NCBI GenBank assembly: GCA_963798655.1
Contig: CAWCUH010000014.1
Location: 1 to 64,000 of the forward strand
Direction: 5' to 3'
Length of the DNA stretch: 64,000 nt
Source: CAVSMC01 sp963798655
Lineage (GTDB): Bacteria; Pseudomonadota; Gammaproteobacteria; Burkholderiales; Casimicrobiaceae
Positions 7,796-15,010 of the stretch are shown here, in pieces. How positions within the stretch are numbered: position 1 is the first letter of the stretch; each line of letters opens with the position of its first letter. The notes beneath the pieces were generated by a model. It had not been told where the DNA came from and did not search any database. It worked only from the letters and a program-made list of their open reading frames with translations. The translations under genes were made by a program, and so were the position numbers.

Positions 7796-9778
7796 ATGGG
7801 GAAGTTGGCGAGGGGGCGATACGAGGAAGCGTCGATCCGCGTGCTGAAAGGGCTGCAGCCGGTGAAGGAGCGGCCCGGCATGTACACGCGCACGACGGAC
7901 CCGACGCATATCGTGCAGGAGGCGATCGACAACGCCGCGGACGAGGCGCTCGGCGGTTACGCGGCGCGCATCGACGTGCACGTTCATGCCGATCATTCGG
8001 TGTCGGTCAGCGACGACGGCCGCGGCATCCCGGTCGGCTTGCATCCCGAAGAGAAGGTGCCCACCGTGGAGCTCGTGTTCACGCGGCTGCACGCCGGCGG
8101 CAAGTTCGACAAGCGCGACGGGCAGGGCGCGTACGCGTTCTCGGGCGGGCTGCACGGCGTCGGCGTATCGGTCACCAACGCGCTGTCGCGCCGTCTCGAG
8201 GTCGAGGTGAAGCGCGACGGCAGGATCCATCGGATCGTGTTCGCCGGCGGCGACGTCGCCGAGCGGCTGAAGGTCGTCGGCACGTGCGGCGCGCGCGCAA
8301 GCGGCACGACGGTGCGCGTGTATCCGGACGCGAAATACTTCGATTCGCCGAACGTGTCGCTGTCCGAGCTGGAGCGGACGCTCCGTGCGAAGGCGGTGCT
8401 GTTGCCGGGCGTCGCGGTGACGCTGTACGTCGAGAAGGGCAAGGAGGAGAAGAAGCAGACGTGGTCGTATCCGGACGGACTCGAAGGCTATCTGCGGGAG
8501 CTTGCGGACGGCGCGCAGCCGGTCGCCCCGATCTTTCGCGGCGAGCAGTACTTCGGCAAGCCGAAGGACGGCGAGACGTTCGCCGAAGGGGAAGGCGCCG
8601 CGTGGGCGCTCGGCTGGTACGAGGATGGGGGCGGCGGCGAAAGCTATGTCAACCTGATCCCAACGGCCGCTGGCGGAACGCACGAGGCGGGGCTGCGCGC
8701 GGCCGCGTTCGATGCCGTGAGATCGTTCGTCGATCATCATGGATTGCTGCCGCGCGGCGCGCGGCTGCAGACCGAGGACGTCTCGGCGAAGCTGCGCTTC
8801 GTGTTGTCCGCGCGCATTCTCGATCCCCAGTTCCAGGGGCAGGTGAAGGAGAAGCTCACCAGCCGCGACGCGCTGAAGCTCGTCACGCAGGCGCTCAAGG
8901 ATCCGCTCGAGGTGTGGCTCAACGCGCATGTCGACCAGGGCAAGCGGATTGCCGAGCTCGCGATCGAGCAGGCGCTGTCGCGGATGCGCTCCGCGCAGAA
9001 GGTGGAGAAGAAGAAGGGCTCGGGTGTCGCCGTGCTGCCAGGCAAGCTCACCGACTGCGAGTCCGACGACGTGTCGCGGCGCGAAGTGTTCCTGGTGGAG
9101 GGCGACTCGGCCGGTGGCTCGGCGAAGCTCGCGCGCGACAAGCAGTACCAGGCGATCCTTCCGTTGCGCGGCAAGGTGCTCAACACGTTCGAGGTCGAGC
9201 GCGATCGCCTGTTCGCGAACAACGAGATCCACGACATCGCGGTCGCGATCGGCGTCGATCCGCACGAGCCGGGCGGCGACGCGGATCTCAAGGGCTTGCG
9301 GTACGCGAAGATCATCGTCATGGCCGATGCCGACGTCGACGGCAGTCACATCAAGGTGCTGCTGCTCACACTGTTCTTCCGTCATTTCCGCGCGCTGATT
9401 GACGGCGGGCACGTTCATGTCGCGAGCCCGCCGCTCTATCGGATCGACGTGCCGCCGGCGGGCAAGCGCCCGGCGCGCAAGCTCTACGCGCTCGACGACG
9501 AGGAGCTCGCGGCGATCGAGGATCGACTCGCGAAGGAAGGCGTCAAAGCGGGATCATGGTCGGTCGGCCGCTTCAAGGGGCTCGGCGAGATGAATCCCGA
9601 GCAGCTGTGGGAGACGACGATGAACCCGGAGACGCGCCGCGTGATGCCCGTGCGCGTCGCGAAGGAGGAGGTCGCCGATGCGACTCGCGTGTTCGCGAAG
9701 CTGATGGGCAAGACCGAAGCGGCGAGCCGCCGCGAGTGGATGGAGCAGAACGGCAACGCCGTCGAAGTCGACGTCTAA
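7796..9778 (+). CDS. parE: DNA topoisomerase IV subunit B
   Basis: ATPase subunit of topoisomerase IV, which unlinks daughter chromosomes. The GHKL ATPase shows EAIDNAADEALGG, the DDGRGIPVG loop and the LHGVGVSVTNALS lid. The Toprim domain shows EGDSAGGSAK, PLRGKVLN and the metal-binding DADVDGSHI. The length of 660 residues is close to the 630 of E. coli ParE, and there is no 170-residue insert of the GyrB type. The start MGKLARGRYEE was chosen because upstream in-frame codons lack conserved sequence. parC follows on the same strand after 159 bases that contain a palindromic repeat. Confidence 0.95.
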   Translation: MGKLARGRYEEASIRVLKGLQPVKERPGMYTRTTDPTHIVQEAIDNAADEALGGYAARIDVHVHADHSVSVSDDGRGIPVGLHPEEKVPTVELVFTRLHAGGKFDKRDGQGAYAFSGGLHGVGVSVTNALSRRLEVEVKRDGRIHRIVFAGGDVAERLKVVGTCGARASGTTVRVYPDAKYFDSPNVSLSELERTLRAKAVLLPGVAVTLYVEKGKEEKKQTWSYPDGLEGYLRELADGAQPVAPIFRGEQYFGKPKDGETFAEGEGAAWALGWYEDGGGGESYVNLIPTAAGGTHEAGLRAAAFDAVRSFVDHHGLLPRGARLQTEDVSAKLRFVLSARILDPQFQGQVKEKLTSRDALKLVTQALKDPLEVWLNAHVDQGKRIAELAIEQALSRMRSAQKVEKKKGSGVAVLPGKLTDCESDDVSRREVFLVEGDSAGGSAKLARDKQYQAILPLRGKVLNTFEVERDRLFANNEIHDIAVAIGVDPHEPGGDADLKGLRYAKIIVMADADVDGSHIKVLLLTLFFRHFRALIDGGHVHVASPPLYRIDVPPAGKRPARKLYALDDEELAAIEDRLAKEGVKAGSWSVGRFKGLGEMNPEQLWETTMNPETRRVMPVRVAKEEVADATRVFAKLMGKTEAASRREWMEQNGNAVEVDV

Positions 9779-9782
9779 GTCA

Positions 9783-9845
9783 CGAGGGTCAGAGTGCTTC
9801 CGAGGGTCAGAGTGCGATTGAAGAACAATCGCACTCTGACCCTCG
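9783..9845. repeat. GAGGGTCAGAGTGC palindromic repeat, copy A
   Basis: A direct copy of CGAGGGTCAGAGTGC (9783-9797) is followed by a perfect 20-base-pair inverted repeat: arms 9801-9820 and 9826-9845 around the five-base loop AAGAA. It begins four bases after the parE stop and separates parE from parC. The RNA would form a very stable hairpin on either strand. It belongs to a family found at five places in the window. Confidence 0.9.
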
Positions 9846-9937
9846 GACGTCGTTTGGACGTCGATGTCGGCTTCGCGTGGCGCGTTCGCAGCCAAGTAAA
9901 CTGCGCATGGAATCATATCGTCATTGCGGACGGATCC

Positions 9938-12358
9938 ATGCCAGCACGACGCACGAAACGTAGCGGGACGGAGTCGAGCGGCGCGAGCGCCGACACGCTG
10001 ACAGGCGAGCTCTTCGGCGAAGAAGCGCCGCCGCCTCCCGCATCGCCCCCACGCCGCGGCGCGCCGGGCGACGGCGACGACGGCGCCCTGGCGCTCGCGC
10101 CGTTCGCCGAGCGTGCATACCTCGAGTATGCGATGAGCGTTGTCACCGGACGCGCGCTGCCCGACGTCGCGGACGGACAGAAGCCGGTGCAGCGGCGAAT
10201 CCTGTACGCGATGCACGAGCTCGGCCTGCATCCGCCGGCGAAGCATGTCAAGTCGGCGCGCGTCGTTGGCGACGTGCTCGGCAAATATCATCCGCACGGC
10301 GACAGCGCCGCGTACGACGCGCTGGTGCGAATGGCGCAGGACTTCTCGCTTCGCTATCCGCTGGTCGACGGGCAGGGCAACTTCGGCTCGCGCGACGGCG
10401 ACAACGCGGCGGCGATGCGCTACACCGAGTGTCGGCTCACCGGAATCGCGGATCTGCTGCTCTCCGAGATCGATCGCGACACCGTCGACTTCACTGCGAA
10501 CTACGACGGCACGTTCCAGGAGCCGAAATTGCTTCCGGCTCGCCTGCCGATGCTGCTGCTGAACGGCGCGTCCGGTATCGGCGTCGGCATGGCGACCGAC
10601 ATCCCGTCGCACAACCTGGCCGAGGTCGCGCGCGCCGTCGTCGCCACGATCCGCGATCCGGCGATCGACACTGCGCGGCTGCTCGACCTGATGCCGGGCC
10701 CGGACCTCCCCGGCGGCGGGCAGATCATCTCGGATGCCGACGCGATCCGCGCCGTGTATGAAAGCGGGCGCGGCAGTCTGCGCGTGCGCGCGCGCTGGTC
10801 GGTGGAGGATCTCGCGCGCGGCCAATGGCGGATTGCGGTGACAGAGCTGCCGTTCGGCGTCTCGGCGCGCGCTGTCCTCGAGGACATCGAGCGCGCGACG
10901 AATCCGAAACCGAAGGAGGGCCGGAAGTCGCTGTCGCAGGACCAGATCAACCTGAAGACGCTGATGCTCGGCGCGCTCGACACCGTGCGCGACGAATCGG
11001 ACAAGGCGTCGCCGGTGCGTCTCGTGCTCGAGCCGCGCTCGAGCCGCCAGGACGCGGCGGAGTTCATGAGCCTGCTGCTCGCGAACACGCGGCTCGAGGC
11101 GAGCCTGCCGGTGAACCTCGTGATGCTCGGCCGCGACGGCCGGCCGCGATCGAAGAACCTCAAGCAGGTCATCGACGAATGGGTCGCGTTTCGTTTCGAG
11201 ACGCTCACCCGGCGTACCCGGCATCGGCTCGGCGAAGTCGACCGCCGCATTCATATCCTCGAAGGCCGCCAGCTCGCGCTGCTGTCGATCGACAAGGTGA
11301 TCCGCATCATTCGCAACGCCGACGATCCGAAGGCCGACCTGATGGCGTCGTTCGGGCTCACCGCCGTTCAGGCCGACGACATTCTCGAGCTCCGGCTGCG
11401 GCAGCTCGCGCGGCTGGAAGGCATCAGGATCCAGAGCGAGCTGAAGGCACTGAAGTCGGAGCGCAAGGGATTGAAGCACGTGCTCTCCGATGCGCGTGCG
11501 TTGTCGGACCTCCTCGTGTCGGAGATCGAGGGCGACGCGGCGAAGTTCGGCGACAAGCGGCGTACGCTGATCGAAGCCGTCGCGCCGGCGGTGGTGACGC
11601 GCGCCGTCCCCGATGAGCCGGTCACGATCACGCTGTCGCGCAACGGCTGGATCCGCTCCCGGCAGGGGCATGCGCTCGACGCGTCGCAGTTCGCGTACAA
11701 GAGCGGCGATTCGCCGCTCGCGGTGCTCGAGACGCGCACCGTCGACCCGATCGTCGTGCTCGACACCAAGGGCCGCGCCTACACGATTCGCGCCGCCGAT
11801 GTGCCCGGGGGCCGCGGCGACGGCGTGCCGGTGACGACGCTGATCGACCTTCAATCGGGTACGCGCGTGTCGCACGCGATCGTCGGCGCGCCCGAGCAGA
11901 AGTTCCTCGTCGCGGGCAGCGGCGGCTACGGCTTCGTCGCGACGTTCGCCGACATGGCGTCGCGAGTCAGGGGCGGCAAGGCGTTCATGACGCTCGATCC
12001 GGGCGAAGAGCCGCTTGCGCCGGTCGCGCTGTCCGCAGATGCCGACCATGTCGCTGCACTTTCATCGAACGCGCGGCTGCTGGTCTTCCGGCTCGACGAG
12101 ATGCGCGAAGTGCCGCGTGGCCGCGGCGTCATTGTCATGGGCCTCGATCGCAACGAAACGCTCATCGCCGTCACGCTCGCGAGCGCGAGGCAAATCGTCG
12201 TGCACGGACACAATCGCGCCGGCAAGGCAGTCCGCGTAACCATCGAAGGCGACGAGCTCGCGAAGCATCTGCTGCGTCGCGCGCGCAAGGGGTCGCTCGT
12301 CGGCCATCGGATCAAGCCGACCGGATTCGGGCCGAATCCGGTCGCGAACAATGGCTAG
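9938..12358 (+). CDS. parC: DNA topoisomerase IV subunit A
   Basis: DNA-cleaving subunit of topoisomerase IV. The catalytic tyrosine is Y162 in AMRYTECRLT. The quinolone-resistance region reads HPHGDSAAYDAL, with the key serine (S123) kept and Asp127 where E. coli has Glu. The GyrA/ParC C-terminal beta-pinwheel blades follow from about residue 560 (for example NGWIRSRQGHALD). At 806 residues it is longer than E. coli ParC (752) because of a Pro/Ala-rich N-terminal tail of about 55 residues. The start MPARRTKRSG was chosen over an upstream ATG, whose extension would be translated from the palindromic repeat. Confidence 0.94.
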   Translation: MPARRTKRSGTESSGASADTLTGELFGEEAPPPPASPPRRGAPGDGDDGALALAPFAERAYLEYAMSVVTGRALPDVADGQKPVQRRILYAMHELGLHPPAKHVKSARVVGDVLGKYHPHGDSAAYDALVRMAQDFSLRYPLVDGQGNFGSRDGDNAAAMRYTECRLTGIADLLLSEIDRDTVDFTANYDGTFQEPKLLPARLPMLLLNGASGIGVGMATDIPSHNLAEVARAVVATIRDPAIDTARLLDLMPGPDLPGGGQIISDADAIRAVYESGRGSLRVRARWSVEDLARGQWRIAVTELPFGVSARAVLEDIERATNPKPKEGRKSLSQDQINLKTLMLGALDTVRDESDKASPVRLVLEPRSSRQDAAEFMSLLLANTRLEASLPVNLVMLGRDGRPRSKNLKQVIDEWVAFRFETLTRRTRHRLGEVDRRIHILEGRQLALLSIDKVIRIIRNADDPKADLMASFGLTAVQADDILELRLRQLARLEGIRIQSELKALKSERKGLKHVLSDARALSDLLVSEIEGDAAKFGDKRRTLIEAVAPAVVTRAVPDEPVTITLSRNGWIRSRQGHALDASQFAYKSGDSPLAVLETRTVDPIVVLDTKGRAYTIRAADVPGGRGDGVPVTTLIDLQSGTRVSHAIVGAPEQKFLVAGSGGYGFVATFADMASRVRGGKAFMTLDPGEEPLAPVALSADADHVAALSSNARLLVFRLDEMREVPRGRGVIVMGLDRNETLIAVTLASARQIVVHGHNRAGKAVRVTIEGDELAKHLLRRARKGSLVGHRIKPTGFGPNPVANNG

Positions 12359-12396
12359 GACGCGACGTGCGGCGTCACTCTGCCCGCTGCGCGTCG

Positions 12397-12425
12397 TTGA
12401 CTTGTATCTGCAAAGTTGTTATCCA
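12397..12425 (+). promoter_or_regulatory. Putative sigma-70 promoter with overlapping DnaA-box sequence
   Basis: TTGACT (12397-12402) and TATCCA (12420-12425) are separated by 17 bases, about 30 bases ahead of the protease start. A perfect DnaA-box sequence TTATCCACA (12419-12427) overlaps the -10 element. It is a single box with no AT-rich unwinding element, so it is more likely a regulatory site or chance than an origin. Confidence 0.4.
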
Positions 12426-12457
12426 CACGCCACTCGAGGACGTGAACGGAGCGCGCG

Positions 12458-13631
12458 ATGCCGTTGGTGAGCTTGCAGCAGCTTTCGATGCAGATCGGTG
12501 CAAACCAGGCGCGGTGGATACCGGGAACCTCGTGGATCGACAACCTGAGCGACGCTCAGCGAGTCGCGATGCTCGGCGTTCGCGTCAATCGCGCGGAGGT
12601 GCAGCGGATCAAGCAGCGCGCGCTCGGCTTCGCCAGCGGCACGGCGGGCAGTAGCGCGTCGGGCGGTGGCGTCGCCGGCGGCGTCGGCGGTGGCGGGAGC
12701 GGCGGGGTCGCTGGTGGCGGTGGAGTTGCAGGCGGAGGCGGAGGAGTTGGCGGAGGCGGTGGAGTTGCAGGCGGAGGCGGAGCTGGTGGTGGAGGCGGAG
12801 GAGTTGGCGGAGGCGGTGGAGCTGGTGGTGGAGGCGGCGGCGGCGGCGGAGGCGGAGGCGGAGGCGGAGGCGGCGGAGGCGGAGGCGGAGGCAGGCCAGG
12901 CGGCGCCGGCCGCGCTCGATCCGCAGACCGACTGGCGCTTTCACGGCGGCCGCAATTACATCAGTCCGGTGAAGAATCAGGGGAGCTGCGGCAGCTGCAT
13001 CTCCTTTTGTGCATGCGCACTGGCAGAGGCAACCGCGGCGATCGAGCGCAACGTGCTGTTTCCCGACCTCTCCGAGGCCGAGCTCCATTTCTGCTCGGTT
13101 CACGGACCGACGTGCGACGGCTGGTGGCCGAGCGACGCATTCGAGGCGTTGCGCACCAACGGCGTCGTGCACGAGGCGCACTTTCCCTACATCTCGGCGT
13201 TCCAGGCCGGCGTTCCGACGTGCACGGTCGTTCTCGACCGTGCGTCGCTCGCGGCGAAAATCACGGCGTGGTCCACGCTTTACACGACCGCCGAGCGCAA
13301 GCAGTGGCTTTGCGACGTCGGGCCGCTCTGCTCGGTGTTCCATCTGTATTTCGATTTCTTCAACTATCGCACCGGCGTCTATTCGCACGTCGCCGGGGCG
13401 GAAGCGGGATACCACTGCGCGGAGGTCGTCGGCTACTCCGACGCCGACGGTTGCTGGATCTGCAAGAACTCGTGGGGCGACACGTGGGGCGAGGGCGGCT
13501 TCTTTCGCATCGCGTACGGCCAGTGCGGCATCGACGACACGAGCACCGACACGGATTCGATCGGCAATCCGCTCAACTTCCCGGCGTGGACGGTTCAGGG
13601 CTACGTGCCCTCCCCAGCGTTCCCGGCATAG
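12458..13631 (+). CDS. Papain-like (C1) cysteine protease, frame-shifted inside a glycine repeat
   Basis: The start (ATG at 12458, with a GGAG site upstream) opens a propeptide-like region of about 65 residues, as in bacterial C1 proteases, then a glycine run in the same frame. The catalytic domain, however, lies in the next frame (third frame, roughly 12900-13631). It shows ISPVKNQGSCGSCISF with the oxyanion Gln and catalytic Cys, GYHCAEVVGYSD with the catalytic His, and KNSWGDTWGEGG with the active-site Asn. A one-base shift inside the repeat at 12655-12897 is needed to join them. The first frame has no stop until 14077. The cause could be an assembly error, a true mutation or repeat-driven switching. 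GTG at 12666 could start the catalytic frame alone. Confidence 0.72.
12655..12897 (+). repeat. Glycine-coding low-complexity tandem repeat
   Basis: About 240 bases built from GGCGGA/GGTGGA units, with longer tandem blocks of the pattern GGAGTTGGCGGAGGCGGTGG recurring. In the first frame it encodes an almost pure Gly/Val/Ala tract of about 80 residues; in the third frame it encodes an Ala/Glu tract. It lies between the propeptide and catalytic domain of the protease and is the likely place of the frame change. Confidence 0.85.
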
Positions 13632-13753
13632 TAGTTGCTTCGGCTTGCGCTGACAGCCGTCGGCGATTGCGTCTCGCCGGCATGCATGCGCAGCGTCGTC
13701 GAAATCGCGCACGTGGCTCGCGTGCCGGCTGTCGCTTCTCCCAGGGGAACGCG

Positions 13754-14077
13754 ATGGAGATGCTGAGCTTCGGCGGTCAGTACTACCTCGACGATCGGAT
13801 GTTCGTCGTCGATGTCGAGCCGTTCGTCGCGCCGGATACCAAAGACGGTCACACCGTCGCGAGCTGGGCGGTGATGACGCGGCGTAACGTCCCCGGCTAC
13901 GTGGTGTTCCGCCGCAGCCTGTTCGAATCGCGCGAGCGCGCGATCGCCGTGCTGCGTCATCTCGCGCCGCAAACGCCGCGCTTGAGCCTGCATGGACTGT
14001 CGCCGGTTCCGCCGCCTTCGTACGAGCAGTACAACGCGTGGCTGCGCGACCAGGGGCTCGCGCCGCTCGACTACTGA
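13754..14077 (+). CDS. Conserved-looking 107-residue protein of unknown function
   Basis: A 107-residue frame begins MEMLSFGGQYYLDD and is preceded by a near-ideal ribosome site (AGGGGA, 13743-13748). It is a compact soluble protein without signal peptide, membrane helix or cysteines. The proline-rich C-terminal tail includes PPPSYEQYNAWLRDQ. It follows the papain-like protease by 122 bases on the same strand and may be co-expressed with it; an inhibitor or accessory role is possible but unsupported. No family is recognised. Confidence 0.6.
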   Translation: MEMLSFGGQYYLDDRMFVVDVEPFVAPDTKDGHTVASWAVMTRRNVPGYVVFRRSLFESRERAIAVLRHLAPQTPRLSLHGLSPVPPPSYEQYNAWLRDQGLAPLDY

Positions 14078-14266
14078 GGCCCATCGCGGTTCGCGCGCAC
14101 TTGTGCGGGCGCGGCGACCGCGGTAGATTCGATCGTTCCGATGTCGGAGCCGCAAGCGCCGGCGTACGCGGGCGCCGGATGTCTGACGAGCCTACGCGCG
14201 CGTCGTGTTGGCGGTTCGAGCGCCTGACGACGGCCGCGATCCCGGTCGATCGAGCTTCTCTTTCCA

Positions 14267-14917
14267 ATGGCTGAACAACCCTCCTCCGAGCCCGCGGGCG
14301 CGCCGACCGGCGGCCGCAGCGTGACGATACCGCGCGATCTTCGCGCAGCGTTTCTCGCCGGCCTCGGCAGCGACGTCGATGTTCCGCAGAATCTCACCCC
14401 GGAGTTCATGCAGGCGCTGGGCGCGGTGATCCGCGAGGTCACCTCGGGGACGATGGAGCTGCTGCGGTTGCGCGCCGAGGCGAAGAGCAGCCTGCACGCC
14501 GACATGACGATGCTCGATGCGCGCGCGATCAATCCGCTGAAGGCCGCGTGGGACGCCGACGTGGCGCTGCAGCACCTGTTTGCGCCGCAGCGGCCGGACA
14601 TCCAGCCGCCGCTGAAGGCGATCGGCGAAGCCTACGACGATTTGCGCGCGCACGACCGCGATCTCGTCGCGAGCATCCGGGCGGCAATGCGCGGACTTCT
14701 CGCGCGGTTCGACCCGACGGAGCTCGCCGATCGCCTCGGCGGCGACAGCATGATCGACAGCCTGCTGCCGGCGAACAAGAAAGCGCGCCGCTGGGATTCT
14801 TTCGTCGAGCTTTACGCCGACGTCTGCGTCGAAGCCGAGCAGGACTTCTGGGCGGTGTTCGAGAACGAGCTGAAGCGCGCGTACGTCGAGCAGGACCGAA
14901 CGCTACTGAAAAAGTGA
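14267..14917 (+). CDS. Type VI-style FHA protein C-terminal domain, without the FHA domain
   Basis: A 216-residue protein that aligns along most of its length with the C-terminal half of the FHA protein at 17523. Shared blocks include LTPEFMQALGAVIREVTSGTM, the NPLK turn, DSLLPANKKARRWD and a final ELKRAYVEQ helix. This is the helical domain of TagH/ImpI-type proteins of type VI secretion. The phosphothreonine-binding FHA part is absent and replaced by a short Pro/Gly N-terminal tail. The domain's function is unknown; it may compete with or scaffold the full-length paralogue. A palindromic repeat follows directly after the stop. Confidence 0.75.
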   Translation: MAEQPSSEPAGAPTGGRSVTIPRDLRAAFLAGLGSDVDVPQNLTPEFMQALGAVIREVTSGTMELLRLRAEAKSSLHADMTMLDARAINPLKAAWDADVALQHLFAPQRPDIQPPLKAIGEAYDDLRAHDRDLVASIRAAMRGLLARFDPTELADRLGGDSMIDSLLPANKKARRWDSFVELYADVCVEAEQDFWAVFENELKRAYVEQDRTLLKK

Positions 14918-14921
14918 TGCG

Positions 14922-15000
14922 AGCGTCAGAGTCGAGGGTCAGAGTGCAGTTTTATGGTGAACGGCACTCTGACCCTCGACGCTGACCCTGACCCTCGCTC
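14922..15000. repeat. GAGGGTCAGAGTGC palindromic repeat, copy B
   Basis: A perfect 17-base-pair inverted repeat (arms 14931-14947 and 14964-14980) surrounds a 16-base loop containing TTTATGGTGAA. Partial direct copies flank it on both sides (GCGTCAGAGTC, and CTGACCCTGACCCTCG). It fills the gap between the ends of the convergent FHA-C-terminal and SulP genes and could terminate transcription from both sides. The loop sequence is shared with copy E. Confidence 0.88.
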
Positions 15001-15010
15001 TGATCTCGGT

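Noticed and set aside
12419..12427. DnaA box near parE/parC as a replication origin
   Set aside because: Only one box was noticed and no AT-rich element, dnaA, dnaN or gidA lies nearby.
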